Positions 8,293-18,568 of a stretch of DNA of 64,000 nt are shown piece by piece. The DNA is taken from assembly GCA_902362435.1 (NCBI GenBank), contig CABIWW010000003.1, positions 62,001 to 126,000 of the forward strand, written 5' to 3'. The notes under the pieces were generated by a model that saw only the letters and a list, made by a program, of their open reading frames with translations, had not been told where the DNA came from and made no database searches. A program made the position numbers and the translations under genes. The stretch's first letter is position 1. Every line of letters starts with the position of its first letter. The DNA comes from Eubacteriaceae bacterium (GTDB taxonomy: Bacteria > Bacillota > Clostridia > Peptostreptococcales > Anaerovoracaceae).

Positions 8293-10860
8293 CTATTCGA
8301 TGGATAATACTTTGAAGTCTTTGTCTTCAACAGCTTTCCTGAGAACATCGTCAGCCACATCGTCAGCGAGCTTGACTACTGCAGTGCCCTTTTCATGGCT
8401 GACCTTAGCGCCTTTTACACCATCGAGAGACTCGAGTGATCCTTTTACTGAAGCCTCACAGTGCCTGCACATCATACCTTCGATTTTGATAGTCTTTTTC
8501 ATTCCTGGTTCCTCCTTGTCATCTTCTTCGATTTCATTTATTATCTGCGGAATATCTATACGTTTTCTTTTCCTGTCGTGTCTCGTATTCCTTATATCAA
8601 ACAGATTCAGCGTGAGTGCGTTTGTCACTACGCAGAAACTGGACAGGCTCATTGCTGCCGCGCCGAACATCGGGTTGAGCTGCCATCCCAGAAGATGTAT
8701 CCACACTCCTGCCGCGAGCGGTATCCCGATAACGTTGTATATGAACGCCCAGAACAGGTTCTGATGTATGTTCCTGAGCGTCAGTCTGCTGAGGCGCACC
8801 GCTGCAGGCACATCGCTCAGACTGCTGTTCATCAGCACCACGTCTGCCGCATCTATCGCGACATCCGTGCCTGCTCCTATCGCGATACCTGTATCGGCTC
8901 TTGTAAGCGCCGGTGCATCGTTGATGCCGTCTCCGACCATCGCCACCTTGCCGTACTTCTGAAGCTCTCGTATCGCAGCTTCCTTGCCGTCAGGCAGCAC
9001 CTGTGCGATGACCTGATCGACTCCTGCCTGTTTTCCCACAGCCTCCGCAGTCCTGCGGTTGTCTCCGGTGATCATCACTACGCGGATGCCCATATCCTGC
9101 AGCTCTTTCACTGCCGCCGTGCTGTCTTCTCTGATGACGTCAGCAACTGCTATCATGCCGAGGATATTTTTGTCTTTTATGAAAAACAGCGGCGTTTTTC
9201 CTTCTTCTGCCAGGCTTTCTGCCTTTCGTCTGATCTCGTCGTCAAGTTCTGCAGTCTCTGATGCAAAGCTCAGGCTTCCACCGTAAAGCGCTTCTCCATC
9301 CAGCATCGCCGAAAGACCGCTTCCCGGCAGTATTCTGAAATCACTGATATCCATAGTCTCAAGCCCTCGCTCCTCTGCAGCTGCGACCACAGCTTTTGCA
9401 AGAGGATGCCCGCTCATCGCCTCGAGCGAATATGCATATGTCATCAGCTCATCTTCGGATACACCATGTACCGGTATGATATCCGTGACTTTCGGATCGC
9501 CCTCCGTGATCGTGCCGGTCTTGTCAAGCGCCGCGATCTGCACCTTTCCGGTCGCTTCAAGCGATACAGCCGTCTTGAAAAGTATGCCGCGCCTTGCTCC
9601 TATACCATTTCCCACCATTATAGCCACCGGTGTTGCAAGTCCGAGCGCACACGGACAGCTTATGACGAGCACCGATATGCCTCTCGCCAGCGCGAAGCCG
9701 ACTGTCTGTCCGACCAGCAGCCACACCAGTATCGTCACCGCAGCTATCGCGATGACTGCAGGTACGAATATCCCCGATACCTTGTCTGCTACTTTTGCTA
9801 TAGGCGCCTTTGTCGCTGCCGCATCGCTTACCATTTTTATTATCTGCGAAAGCGCAGTGTCCTCGCCTACTCGTGTAGCCTCGCACTGCAGGAATCCCGA
9901 CTGGTTGATCGTCGCCGCGGATACCGCATCGTCAGGAGCTTTGTCCACAGGCATGCTCTCTCCGGTCAGAGCCGATTCATCGACCGCGCTCATCCCGCTT
10001 TTCACTATACCGTCTACCGGTATGCTCTCACCCGGGCGAACGACGAATATATCGCCTTTTTTTACCTGAGATGCAGGCACCGTCACTTCCTCACCGTCTC
10101 TTAATATCACTGCCGTCTTCGGCGCCAGCTTCATCAGCCCTTTCAGCGCATCCGTCGTCTTTCCCTTGGAACGCGCCTCAAGCATCTTGCCGACTGTTAT
10201 CAGCGCCAGTATCATCGCCGCAGACTCGAAATAGAATTCATGCATGTATTTCATCACTGCGGACATATCTCCGTTCACCTGTGCGTCCGTCATCGCAAAC
10301 AGCGCATATGTGCTGTAAACGAATGCAGCGCCCGAACCAAGTGCTACCAGCGTGTCCATGTTCGGCGCTCTGTGCCACAGGCTCTTGAAGCCGCTTATGA
10401 AGAATTTCTGGTTTATCACCATTATTATCGCGGAAAGGAGCAGCTGTATCAGCCCCATGGCTACATGGTTCCCCTCGAGTATCGAAGGGATCGGCCAGTT
10501 CCACATCATATGACCCATCGAAAAATACATCAGCACGATCAGAACTGCCACCGACGCGATCAGTCGCCTTTTCAGCACCGGCGTTTCCGTATCCTTTAGA
10601 AGCTCCTCATCTGCAGACATCTGTGCGCCTGCGCCGCTTTCACCGGCTTCAGCCGAGCCGCCCTTTTCCGAAGCGCCGTATCCCGCAGCCTCCACTGCCG
10701 ATATTATCTCCGCCGGCGATGCCGTCCCTTCGACTCCCATCGAATTCGTCAGCAGGCTCACCGAGCAGCTTTCCACGCCCGGCACCTTGTTCACCGCCTT
10801 TTCCACTCTGCTGCTGCATGCAGCACAGCTCATTCCCGTAACCTTATACTGTTTCAACAT
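8293..10860 (-). CDS. copA: Copper-exporting P1B-type ATPase CopA
   Basis: An 855-residue copper pump with two heavy-metal-associated domains, one at the N-terminus ([14 protein letters not shown]) and, unusually, one at the extreme C-terminus ([13 protein letters not shown]). Between them are about eight membrane helices, the metal-binding CPC in [13 protein letters not shown], the actuator TGES, the phosphorylation site DKTGTIT and the hinge GDGINDAP. It exports Cu(I) from the cytoplasm. The ATG is preceded by GGAGG at 6 bases. It is 15 bases downstream of csoR and shares its promoter. The C-terminal domain may replace a separate CopZ chaperone. Confidence 0.96.
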   Translation of the reverse strand: MLKQYKVTGMSCAACSSRVEKAVNKVPGVESCSVSLLTNSMGVEGTASPAEIISAVEAAGYGASEKGGSAEAGESGAGAQMSADEELLKDTETPVLKRRLIASVAVLIVLMYFSMGHMMWNWPIPSILEGNHVAMGLIQLLLSAIIMVINQKFFISGFKSLWHRAPNMDTLVALGSGAAFVYSTYALFAMTDAQVNGDMSAVMKYMHEFYFESAAMILALITVGKMLEARSKGKTTDALKGLMKLAPKTAVILRDGEEVTVPASQVKKGDIFVVRPGESIPVDGIVKSGMSAVDESALTGESMPVDKAPDDAVSAATINQSGFLQCEATRVGEDTALSQIIKMVSDAAATKAPIAKVADKVSGIFVPAVIAIAAVTILVWLLVGQTVGFALARGISVLVISCPCALGLATPVAIMVGNGIGARRGILFKTAVSLEATGKVQIAALDKTGTITEGDPKVTDIIPVHGVSEDELMTYAYSLEAMSGHPLAKAVVAAAEERGLETMDISDFRILPGSGLSAMLDGEALYGGSLSFASETAELDDEIRRKAESLAEEGKTPLFFIKDKNILGMIAVADVIREDSTAAVKELQDMGIRVVMITGDNRRTAEAVGKQAGVDQVIAQVLPDGKEAAIRELQKYGKVAMVGDGINDAPALTRADTGIAIGAGTDVAIDAADVVLMNSSLSDVPAAVRLSRLTLRNIHQNLFWAFIYNVIGIPLAAGVWIHLLGWQLNPMFGAAAMSLSSFCVVTNALTLNLFDIRNTRHDRKRKRIDIPQIINEIEEDDKEEPGMKKTIKIEGMMCRHCEASVKGSLESLDGVKGAKVSHEKGTAVVKLADDVADDVLRKAVEDKDFKVLSIE

Positions 10861-10875
10861 CACGTTCCTCCAGTT

Positions 10876-11190
10876 CTATCTCATCAGCTTCTGCAATGTC
10901 GATACAAGCTCATCTATCGTTTCATCCTTGCCGTTTCTTATGTCTTCTGCCACGCATGTCTTGATATGACTCGCCAGCAGCTCCTTGTTGAAAGAGTTCA
11001 GCGCAGCGTTCACTGCCGCCACCTGTATCAGTATGTCTGTACAGTACGCATCTTCCTCTACCATTTTCTTTATGCCTCTTATCTGCCCTTCTATCCTGCT
11101 GAGTCTGTTCACCAGCTTCCTGTATTCCTGCGGTGAACGCTCCTTCGTCTTGTGACAGCAGTTCTGGCATTTCATGTTTCCTGTTTCCAT
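10876..11190 (-). CDS. csoR: CsoR-family copper-sensing repressor
   Basis: 104 residues with the DUF156/CsoR helical fold. The Cu(I) ligand set is visible: Cys in DAYCTDI, then His and Cys in LLASHIKTC. The N-terminal KCQNCCHKTKER adds extra cysteines. Apo-protein represses, and Cu(I) binding releases DNA. It is the first gene of csoR-copA, preceded by AAGGAGA, with an operator-like dyad in its promoter, so it is autoregulated. Confidence 0.93.
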   Translation of the reverse strand: METGNMKCQNCCHKTKERSPQEYRKLVNRLSRIEGQIRGIKKMVEEDAYCTDILIQVAAVNAALNSFNKELLASHIKTCVAEDIRNGKDETIDELVSTLQKLMR

Positions 11191-11230
11191 AAAGATCCGT
11201 CTCCTTTTCGTATATCTTTATCACGCCTAT

Positions 11231-11259
11231 ATAGTATACCCCCGTATGGTATATGTCAA
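11231..11259 (-). promoter_or_regulatory. csoR-copA promoter with CsoR operator in the spacer
   Basis: On the minus strand TTGACA (11259-11254) and TACTAT (11236-11231) are separated by exactly 17 bases. The spacer is the dyad TATACCATACGGGGGTA, the familiar CsoR-type TACC-GGGTA half-sites. Bound repressor would block RNA polymerase directly. Confidence 0.85.
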
Positions 11260-11331
11260 TATATTTTTGCGGTCTTTACAAATCACGATATATACTTTAA
11301 TATTTTCTGTAGCACAAAAGGAGAATATGAC

Positions 11332-12378
11332 ATGAAACAGAAATTTTTTGAATCAGAAACACTTATCGGCATAGTTTTCTGCCTTGCGGCAGCCATACCC
11401 GCGCGTATCCTTGGAGGTCTTTTCCCGATAGTAGGCGGACCGGTATTCGGCATACTGATCGGTATGATCATCGCGTTTTTTAAAAGACCTGCGAAACTCG
11501 AAAAGGGCATAAAATTCACTTCGAAATACATACTGCAGTATTCCATAATACTGCTCGGCTTTGAGATGAATCTTTTCAATGTTATCAAGGTCGGTGGACA
11601 GTCGCTGCTGGTGATGCTGTTCACGCTGTCGACATCGTTCATAACGGCATATGTGGTTGGAAAGGCACTGAAAGTCGACGGCAAGACGACTGTACTCATC
11701 GGGGTCGGCACTTCGATATGCGGCGGTTCTGCCATCGCGGCTACTGCACCCGTTATAAGGGCTGAGGACGAAGATGTCGCTCAGGCGATCTCGACGATAT
11801 TCCTGTTCAATATCATCGCGGTATTCATTTTCCCTGCTCTCGGCCACATGATGGGCATGACCGACACGCAATTCGGCATGTGGGCAGGCACTGCGATAAA
11901 CGATACTTCATCAGTAGTCGCTGCCGGTGCTTCGTGGAGCAGCGCCGCCGGAAACAATACAGCACTGGCGTTCGCAACGATCGTAAAGCTGACCAGGACC
12001 CTGATGATCGTCCCGATAACACTCGTGCTGGCGTTTTACACGACAAGAAAAATCGCACGTGAAAAGGCTATGGCCTCGGCTGACGGAGAGCTTTCCGCAC
12101 AAGACGGCGGTTTCAGCTTCGTCAGGGTTTTCCCGTGGTTCGTCCTCGGCTTCGTAGCGACCGCGATCCTCAACACACTTCTGCCGATACCGGCAGCGTT
12201 TTCAGGCGCGCTCGTGAAGATCGGCAAATTCATGATAATCATGGCGATGACTGCGATAGGGATGAATACAAATCTGAAAAAACTGCTCACGAACGGCATC
12301 AGACCGATATGCCTGGGACTCTGCTGCTGGTTCATGGTAGCAGTCGTATCGCTGATAGTGCAGCATTTTACGCTGTAA
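11332..12378 (+). CDS. YeiH/UPF0324 family membrane protein (putative sulfate/sulfonate exporter)
   Basis: 348 residues, about ten hydrophobic helices, with the family blocks GTSICGGSAIAATAPVI and GTAINDTSSVVAAG. The ATG follows AAAAGGAGAATATGAC. Members are annotated as putative sulfate exporters, but direct evidence is thin. It diverges from csoR-copA across a 141-base spacer. A weak promoter (TTGCGG-18-TATACT, 11267-11296) abuts the copper promoter. A paired hairpin terminates it. Confidence 0.85.
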   Translation: MKQKFFESETLIGIVFCLAAAIPARILGGLFPIVGGPVFGILIGMIIAFFKRPAKLEKGIKFTSKYILQYSIILLGFEMNLFNVIKVGGQSLLVMLFTLSTSFITAYVVGKALKVDGKTTVLIGVGTSICGGSAIAATAPVIRAEDEDVAQAISTIFLFNIIAVFIFPALGHMMGMTDTQFGMWAGTAINDTSSVVAAGASWSSAAGNNTALAFATIVKLTRTLMIVPITLVLAFYTTRKIAREKAMASADGELSAQDGGFSFVRVFPWFVLGFVATAILNTLLPIPAAFSGALVKIGKFMIIMAMTAIGMNTNLKKLLTNGIRPICLGLCCWFMVAVVSLIVQHFTL

Positions 12379-12405
12379 TGTCAGTATACTTTACAAAACA
12401 AACCG

Positions 12406-12456
12406 AAAAGCCTGCAGTGCGAATCAGAATGATCTGTGCTCGCCTGCAGGCTTTTT
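12406..12456. terminator. Bidirectional terminator between the YeiH gene and exoA
   Basis: Perfect arms AAAAGCCTGCAG and CTGCAGGCTTTTT with a 26-base loop, flanked by A and T runs, between two convergent genes. Confidence 0.85.
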
Positions 12457-12527
12457 ACTTATCCATATTCAACCGCACCATTCCCAGCACTCGCCATAAA
12501 AACTGTGCAAACCCTCAGCTGCAGTCT

Positions 12528-13283
12528 TTACATGTCGATCTCGAGTGTCACCGGGCAGTGGTCCGAGCCGTACACGTCAGTCAGGATCTCAGCCTTCTGC
12601 AGCCTGTCGTCCAGGGCTTTTGACGTGAGGAAATAGTCTATACGCCATCCGGCGTTGTTTTTCCTGGCGTTGAAGCGGTAGCTCCACCACGAATACGCGC
12701 CTTCGAGGTCGGGATAGAAGTATCTGAAGGTATCGGTGAACCCGGCGTCCTGGAGCTGTGTCATCTTCTGGCGCTCCTCGTCGGTGAATCCGGCGTTTTT
12801 CCTGTTGGTCTTCGGATTTTTAAGATCTATCTCGCGGTGAGCGACGTTGAAATCTCCACATGCGATCACCGGCTTTTTCTCCTCCAGCTTCTTGAGATAT
12901 GCCAGGAAATCATCTTCCCAGCTCATCCTGTAGTCTAGTCTTTTCAGCTCGTTCTGCGAATTCGGCACGTATACGTTCACAAGGTAAAATCCGTCATACT
13001 CGGCGGTTATCACCCTGCCTTCGTGATCGTGCTCGTCTATCCCTATGCCGTATGTCACAGACAGCGGCTCTTTCTTTGAAAACACTGCAGTTCCGGAATA
13101 GCCCTTCTTTTCAGCGGAACACCAGTACTGATGGTATCCATCCAGCGGCACCTCAGCCTGCCCTTCCTGCATCTTCGTCTCCTGGATGCACAGGATGTCC
13201 GCATCCTGCTCCTTTGCAAAATCGAGAAAGCCTTTGCCCATAGCCGCTCTTATTCCGTTTACGTTCCATGAAATCAGTTTCAT
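12528..13283 (-). CDS. exoA: Exodeoxyribonuclease III / AP endonuclease
   Basis: 251 residues from [14 protein letters not shown], the canonical start of the ExoA/XthA family. CIQETKMQ carries the metal-binding Glu, CGDFNVAH the Asp/Asn pair, and [12 protein letters not shown] the catalytic Asp-His. It cuts DNA at abasic sites in base-excision repair and acts as a 3'-5' exonuclease. AGGA lies 4 bases before the ATG. The upstream in-frame extension lacks the family start and is left out. Confidence 0.95.
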   Translation of the reverse strand: MKLISWNVNGIRAAMGKGFLDFAKEQDADILCIQETKMQEGQAEVPLDGYHQYWCSAEKKGYSGTAVFSKKEPLSVTYGIGIDEHDHEGRVITAEYDGFYLVNVYVPNSQNELKRLDYRMSWEDDFLAYLKKLEEKKPVIACGDFNVAHREIDLKNPKTNRKNAGFTDEERQKMTQLQDAGFTDTFRYFYPDLEGAYSWWSYRFNARKNNAGWRIDYFLTSKALDDRLQKAEILTDVYGSDHCPVTLEIDM

Positions 13284-13368
13284 ATCGTCCTGTCTCCTGT
13301 TCCTCCGCACTTCGCCGGTTCCGGATGTCAAATCCCCGATGTCAAAATCACCGGTCAGCTCACGCCTG

Positions 13369-14295
13369 TCAGTTGAGGAATGCCTCTATGATGATGTTCT
13401 CCGCTTCCTCTTCCTTCATGCCAAGCGTCCTGAGCTTGATCAGCTGCTCGTCGTTTATCCTTCCGATAGCCGCTTCATGTATTATCGCCGCATCGAGATG
13501 CTTCGCGTTGATCTCCGGTATCGATCGCACCTGTGCGCTGTCCATGATTATCGAATCGCACTGTATGTGCGCATTGCACTTGTTGTTGCCGACTGCTGCC
13601 GGATGGAAGACCTGGCTCGAATTCTCCTTAGCTACCGATCTCGAAACTATCTGCGCCGAGCTGCCTTCTCCATTGAGCCTTATCTCCATATTCGACTCCG
13701 CGTCCTGATCTCCGTGAGTCATCAGCTTTTCCACTACGAAAAGCTTCGTGTTTTTGCCCATGTCGACCTGCGTCTCTCGCTTAGTCGAGTCCACGCCTTT
13801 TATCTGGGATGTATCCAGCGTGAAAATGCTGCCCTCGTCCAGCGTGATCTTCGTCACCGGATTGAGGATCCTCGCCCCGCTGCCGTCGCCTTCACCGTAA
13901 TGGTTCTCGCGGTAAGTGACATTTGCACCTTTTCCCACGAAAAACGAGTGCACACCATCGTGCTGGCTGTCGGCATGTCCGTCATTGTGGATCCCGCAGC
14001 CTGCGATTATCACGACGTTCGCTCCGTCTGCAACGTGGAAGTCATTGTATACCTTGTCTGTAAAGCCTGTCGCATCGAGGACTACAGGGATATGGACTTC
14101 TTCACCGTCCGTATCACCGTCGATGTAGATATCGATCCCCGGCTTGTCCTGCTTTTTCACGATCTTTATGTGTTCGCTGTCCCCATGACACAGCGCAGCT
14201 CCGTTATGTCTGAGATTGAACGCACCTTCCTGCTTAAAGCCTGCTTCATCTATATATTTGAGTATCGCCTGTGTTACTTTATCAAGTTCTGCCAA
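13369..14295 (-). CDS. SufB/SufD-like Fe-S cluster scaffold protein (minimal SUF)
   Basis: A 308-residue beta-helix scaffold of the SufB/SufD family, shorter than canonical SufB (about 470). Core features are [31 protein letters not shown] and [19 protein letters not shown]. The start is a TTG (read M-AELDK) with GGAGGG 7 bases before it. It sits 12 bases after sufC and no sufS or sufU follows. This matches the two-gene SufC-SufB arrangement, called SMS in recent surveys, found in archaea and some Clostridia. Confidence 0.85.
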   Translation of the reverse strand: MAELDKVTQAILKYIDEAGFKQEGAFNLRHNGAALCHGDSEHIKIVKKQDKPGIDIYIDGDTDGEEVHIPVVLDATGFTDKVYNDFHVADGANVVIIAGCGIHNDGHADSQHDGVHSFFVGKGANVTYRENHYGEGDGSGARILNPVTKITLDEGSIFTLDTSQIKGVDSTKRETQVDMGKNTKLFVVEKLMTHGDQDAESNMEIRLNGEGSSAQIVSRSVAKENSSQVFHPAAVGNNKCNAHIQCDSIIMDSAQVRSIPEINAKHLDAAIIHEAAIGRINDEQLIKLRTLGMKEEEAENIIIEAFLN

Positions 14296-14307
14296 TTTCG
14301 CACCCTC

Positions 14308-15042
14308 CTAAATCTCTTCCAGTCTCTTGAGATACGCACAGCATGACGGACCTTCCTGCATTAGCTGCGGGAGTATATCCTCACGCTTTCCTATGCCGGC
14401 AACTCTGCCGTCTTCGATCACCATGACTCTGTCTGCCATCTGCATTATCCTTTCCTGATGCGAGATCAGGATGAGGCTCTGGTTCTTGTCCTTCTTGATT
14501 TCTTCGAACTGCTGTATCAGCATGGAAAAGCTCCACAGGTCTATGCCTGCTTCTGGTTCGTCGAAAATGCAGAGTTTGTGCGGTTTTGCAAGCACTGTCG
14601 CTATCTCCAGACGCTTCATCTCGCCTCCGGAAAGTGTGTTGTCGACTTCTCTTTTCACGTATTCCTGGGCGCAAAGTCCGACTTTGCTCAGAAGCGAGCA
14701 GCACTCGGATTCGCTCTTTTCCTCGCCTGCTGCCAGGGAAATCAGTCTGTCGACCGTCATTCCCTTGAATCTCGGCGGCTGCTGGAATGCAAATCCGATC
14801 CCGGCCTTAGCTCTTTCATCTATATCGTATCCTGTTATGTCGGTGCCATCCAGCGTGATCTTTCCCGCTGTCGCTTTCTCGATGCCCATGATGACCTTTG
14901 CCAGCGTGGACTTGCCTCCGCCGTTAGGTCCTGTGATGACGAGCATCTCACCGCTTTTTACATCAAAGCTGACATCCGACAGTATATTTCTCTCCATACC
15001 TTTTTCATTTACGGAGAATGACAGATTTTCTACTTTAAGCAT
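14308..15042 (-). CDS. sufC: Fe-S cluster assembly ATPase SufC
   Basis: A 244-residue ABC ATPase with Walker A GPNGGGKST, signature TLSGGEMKR, Walker B IFDEPEAGIDLW and switch His in LISHQERI. The FDEPEAGIDLW block is SufC-like. It powers conformational change of the SufB/D scaffold during cluster assembly. AGGA precedes the ATG by 7 bases. It is the first gene of sufC-sufB, with a strong promoter just upstream. Confidence 0.9.
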   Translation of the reverse strand: MLKVENLSFSVNEKGMERNILSDVSFDVKSGEMLVITGPNGGGKSTLAKVIMGIEKATAGKITLDGTDITGYDIDERAKAGIGFAFQQPPRFKGMTVDRLISLAAGEEKSESECCSLLSKVGLCAQEYVKREVDNTLSGGEMKRLEIATVLAKPHKLCIFDEPEAGIDLWSFSMLIQQFEEIKKDKNQSLILISHQERIMQMADRVMVIEDGRVAGIGKREDILPQLMQEGPSCCAYLKRLEEI

Positions 15043-15080
15043 TTACTGTTCCTTTCATTAGTTAAATCGCATACTTAATT

Positions 15081-15109
15081 ATTATAATCCCTAAACAAAA
15101 AAATATCAA
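15081..15109 (-). promoter_or_regulatory. sufCB promoter
   Basis: TTGATA (15109-15104) and TATAAT (15086-15081) at 17-base spacing on the minus strand, 38 bases before the sufC start. Between the -10 and the gene, TTAAGTATGCGATTTAA is a short dyad that could bind a regulator. Confidence 0.7.
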
Positions 15110-15312
15110 TCAGAACTGTACGTATGTCGGAAACAGCGCGCAGGGTGCGCTTTGCATAGAACAAAAGTGGCTTCGCCACATATTTTGATATGAAACTTTT
15201 GCTGATATTCCGGAAATATCGAAAGCGATATTTCCTACATAATGAAAAACGGCAGTACTGGGATCCAGCCTGTCGCTCATTGCTGTCAATTCTTTTTATA
15301 TCATAAACCCCT
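15110..15312. other. Intergenic region with two strong hairpins
   Basis: There is no gene here. It holds GTGGC-TTC-GCCAC (15167-15179) and a perfect 10-bp stem GGAAATATCG/CGATATTTCC with an AAAG loop (15212-15235). Neither has a T run, so they are not simple terminators. GGTGCGCTTTGCA near 15144 recurs at about 2390. Confidence 0.4.
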
Positions 15313-15531
15313 TTATCGTCTCACATCGCCTATATCTGTGACGATCTGATATCCCGCCGACAGCACACGGTTTTCAAGACATCCCCGGCACTGGGCAGTT
15401 TCGTCTCCCCTGAGGGTGCCGCTGCATCCCATCAGCAGTGCGAACTCATCATCGCTGAGGTTCCTGTTTTCTCTCAGTTTCTGCACTGTTTCCGCATATT
15501 TCTTTATATCCTTATCAGCCGATGGCTTCAT
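15313..15531 (-). CDS. Small conserved-looking protein, translationally coupled to the HD gene
   Basis: 72 residues from MKPSADKD, with GAGGAAG 4 bases before the ATG inside the end of the HD-domain gene; the overlap is 17 bases. The N-terminal half is a charged helix (KKYAETVQKLRENRN). The C-terminal half has cysteines in a GCSG and CRGCLENR context, possibly metal-binding. Family not recognised. Coupling suggests it works with the HD hydrolase. Confidence 0.55.
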   Translation of the reverse strand: MKPSADKDIKKYAETVQKLRENRNLSDDEFALLMGCSGTLRGDETAQCRGCLENRVLSAGYQIVTDIGDVRR

Positions 15532-16090
15532 AAGCTTCCTCACATTCTCTCATCGCCAGTATCGTTCTCTGTATCAGGTCGCTGAGCTCCCAGCCGAGCA
15601 TGTCTGTGCCGCGCTGGATGACTTCCCTTGAGCAGCCTGCCGCAAAGTTGGCGTTCTTGTATTTTTTCTTAACTGATTTGACCTCCATGTCTGAAACGCT
15701 CTTGGACGGTCTCATCAGCGATGTGGCATATATCAGTCCTGTCAGTTCATCTGTGGCATACAGGACTTTTTCCATTTCGTGCTCCGGCTCTATATCCACT
15801 GTTATGCCGTAGCCGTGGCTTGCTGTGGCGTGTATCAGACGCTCGTCCAGGTCACGTTCTCTCATTATCTCCTGGCTTTTTATGCAGTGCTGGTCAGGGT
15901 ACTGTTCAAAATCCAGGTCGTGCAGAAGTCCCACGATGCCCCAGAATTCCGCTTCGTCTTCGTAGCCCAGCTCCCTTGCAAAATATCTCATGACGCCTTC
16001 CACTGTGACTGCGTGTTTCAGATGAAAAGGATCGCTGTTGTATTCTTTAAGAAGTTCCCATGCTTCGTCTCTCGTAAGTTCCCTGCTCAT
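15515..16090 (-). CDS. HD-domain hydrolase
   Basis: 191 residues. The HD-fold metal ligands are visible as His in LKHAVTVEGV, the paired LLHDLDFEQ, and ATASHGYGI, in the order H...HD...H/D. Such small HD proteins are phosphohydrolases of unknown substrate. The start is placed at MSRELT, with GGAG 7 bases upstream; the ATG two codons earlier abuts the site. Confidence 0.8.
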   Translation of the reverse strand: MSRELTRDEAWELLKEYNSDPFHLKHAVTVEGVMRYFARELGYEDEAEFWGIVGLLHDLDFEQYPDQHCIKSQEIMRERDLDERLIHATASHGYGITVDIEPEHEMEKVLYATDELTGLIYATSLMRPSKSVSDMEVKSVKKKYKNANFAAGCSREVIQRGTDMLGWELSDLIQRTILAMRECEEAYEAIG

Positions 16091-16275
16091 TTTCATTCTC
16101 CTCTCAGTTTTGATATCATCCCGGGCAGCGCCGCCTTTGCCGCTTAACTCATCCTTGTTACAGCAGCGCTGTCAGCATCTATAATTTGTCTGTCATTTTT
16201 TATATCACACATACGCTGTCGCCCTTTCAGGCTTTGCGTAAATCATATCTGTTTTATAGGAATAAGATATCTGAA

Positions 16276-16312
16276 AAACCACCGGTTGTCAATACAGATC
16301 CCGGTGGTTTTA
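16276..16312 (-). terminator. Terminator of the DUF1538-PII gene
   Basis: Arms AAACCACCGG and CCGGTGGTTT with a 15-base loop and A/T tracts on both sides, 30 bases past the minus-strand stop. Confidence 0.75.
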
Positions 16313-16341
16313 TCTTTTCAACAGGAAAATTCCGGCTTACA

Positions 16342-18486
16342 TCACTTCATCTGCCCGTATATCCTGCTCACCTCCTGCACGTACATTATGCCGTTGCCCG
16401 GCGCATCGAGGTCGATCTGCGCATTTACAGCATCGATAACCGCATCCGTGCGGTCTCTTTCCACAACGATCAGCAGCAGCTCCTTCTCAGGCTCGATATC
16501 CAGGCTGAAAAGTCTGCTGGTCTCACTCTGACCCGCACCTCGCGCATTTACGATAGTGCCGCTGTATGCTCCCGCACTCTGCGCCGCAGCGAGCATTTCC
16601 TCCGCCATACCTTTGTTGACTATGATATTTATCGCATCGTACATGAATGTCACCTTCTCTTTCTCTGTTATATGATGTTTGTCGCCACCGTCGCCTATGA
16701 ACCTTGCCACCGGCACGCTGAACGTAATGCCGTCGCCCGTCATTCCGAACTGCAGCAGTTTGCTCACCATACGCATGAGCTGATATGCGAGCTTCTGCTC
16801 CGTAACTATCACGAGCACTTCCTTCTCAACGTGATCCAGCCTGAACAGATGCTTCCAGAACCCTTTTGCGGTCTGACGTCCGTAAAATATCGTTCCGCCG
16901 GAGACTCCGCGTTTTCTTGCAAAGTGCAGTATGCGGCTCGCCAGGCCTTTGTACACGACGAAGTACACGCATTCGTATCTGCTGACCGGCTTTTTTCGCT
17001 CTGCATGCTCTTCGCCTGCAGATTTTATCTTAAAAAGCAGGCCCAGCACCTGCAGTGCTATTATCGGCGTCAGCGCGACCATGGAGATCACACCGAACCC
17101 TTCGACGAGCACGTCTGCACCTTCTATCGACTCTGCCGCGCCTTGCGTGAATGTAAGTATGAAGGTCGCCGTCATCGGCCCCGAAGAAACTCCACCTGAG
17201 TCGAAGGCGATGCCGACGAACAGCTTCGGCACGAAATACATCAGTGCCAGAGCCACCGCATATCCGGGAAGCAGATAGTGCCAGAGCTGCAGTTCAGGTA
17301 TCAGTATCCTGATGATCGAAAGAGCCACCGCGCAGCCGACCCCTATAGAAAGTGCGCCGAGCACGTACGAGCGCTTTACATATCCTGAAGTGACGCTTTC
17401 TATCTGATGCGTCAGCACGTGTACTGCAGGCTCCGCCAGTATCGTCACGAGACCTATCACGAAGCCTATGAGTATGAGCAGCCATCCGCCGTGATTTTCC
17501 GCAAGCGTATGACCTATGAATCGTCCGGCATCGAGGAATCCGGCATTCACTCCGGTCAGGAACAGCGTCAGCCCCGCCCAGTTGTAGACCAGTCCCGTGC
17601 ATATGCGTCCGAGTTCACCGGCCTCTACCCTGATCGATATGAAATTGCATATCAGAAAGATCAGCATTATAGGCAATACTGCCATCGCAGATTCCAGCGC
17701 CAGCACGGTGATCTCGTTGAGGAAAGGAGCCAGCACGGATGACGAGCTGCCGTCGATGATCTCTACAGAGCCCTGTATCTCATCCATGTCGAATATGATG
17801 CTCATAGCCATTACAGAAATGACAGCTCCCGTGGAAGCTACAGCAACGAGGCCGAAGCTGTCTTTCTCTGATGACTTTGAGTCTCTTCTCATCGCGGAAA
17901 CACCTATAGCCAGAGCCATTATGAACGGCACGGTCATCGCTCCCGTCGTCGCGCCCGATGCATCGAACGATATCGCCAGGAATTCCTCTGATGTAAAGAT
18001 CGCCATCACGAATATCACCAGGTACAGCACTGTCAGCAGCTTGTAAAGCGGGAACGCTTTTACGATCCTTCCGAGTCCTATGCTCAGAAGCACTGCGATA
18101 CCTATGGATACGACCACCACTATGCTGAATTTCGTGATAGTGCCGCCAGTTACCGATTCGACCTGAGATGCAAGTATGTGCAGATCAGGTTCTGCGACAG
18201 AAATAAAAAAACCCAATGCAAGACCGGCGATCATTACGATTGAAAATTTATTGCTCTTTGTGATCATCGATCCCATCAGGGTCCCTATAGGTGTGACTCC
18301 CAGATCTACGCCCAGCAGAAATACAGATAATCCTGCGATTATCAGAACTGCCCCCAGCAGAAAGCGCGCTATCATGCTTCCCGACATCGGGGTGAGTGTG
18401 AAGCTGAGGATCAGTACAATAACGGTTATCGGTACTACCGATACGAAAACTTCTCTTATTTTGTCCATCAATACAGTCAAGTGCAT
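16342..18486 (-). CDS. DUF1538 membrane protein fused to PII-like domains
   Basis: 714 residues. Two homologous DUF1538 halves (about 5-240 and 250-500) each contain PIGT/GVNAGF-type helices, a conserved SVAEPDLHILASQVESVTGG or LAEPAVHVLTHQIESVTSG block, and FDASGATTGAM or FDSGGVSSGPM. After a charged linker, about 510-714 hold two ferredoxin-like PII-type domains (ending LLIVVERDRTDAVIDAVNAQI). DUF1538 proteins are predicted transporters. The PII part would gate the channel by binding a nucleotide or metabolite. It has its own promoter and terminator. Substrate unknown. Confidence 0.8.
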   Translation of the reverse strand: MHLTVLMDKIREVFVSVVPITVIVLILSFTLTPMSGSMIARFLLGAVLIIAGLSVFLLGVDLGVTPIGTLMGSMITKSNKFSIVMIAGLALGFFISVAEPDLHILASQVESVTGGTITKFSIVVVVSIGIAVLLSIGLGRIVKAFPLYKLLTVLYLVIFVMAIFTSEEFLAISFDASGATTGAMTVPFIMALAIGVSAMRRDSKSSEKDSFGLVAVASTGAVISVMAMSIIFDMDEIQGSVEIIDGSSSSVLAPFLNEITVLALESAMAVLPIMLIFLICNFISIRVEAGELGRICTGLVYNWAGLTLFLTGVNAGFLDAGRFIGHTLAENHGGWLLILIGFVIGLVTILAEPAVHVLTHQIESVTSGYVKRSYVLGALSIGVGCAVALSIIRILIPELQLWHYLLPGYAVALALMYFVPKLFVGIAFDSGGVSSGPMTATFILTFTQGAAESIEGADVLVEGFGVISMVALTPIIALQVLGLLFKIKSAGEEHAERKKPVSRYECVYFVVYKGLASRILHFARKRGVSGGTIFYGRQTAKGFWKHLFRLDHVEKEVLVIVTEQKLAYQLMRMVSKLLQFGMTGDGITFSVPVARFIGDGGDKHHITEKEKVTFMYDAINIIVNKGMAEEMLAAAQSAGAYSGTIVNARGAGQSETSRLFSLDIEPEKELLLIVVERDRTDAVIDAVNAQIDLDAPGNGIMYVQEVSRIYGQMK

Positions 18487-18568
18487 CCCGCCTTTCTGAA
18501 AATCATGTCAATGCTATCGTGTTAGTGCTACATGTTAGTATCAAGCATCTAATTTTTGTGTGGGTTTC

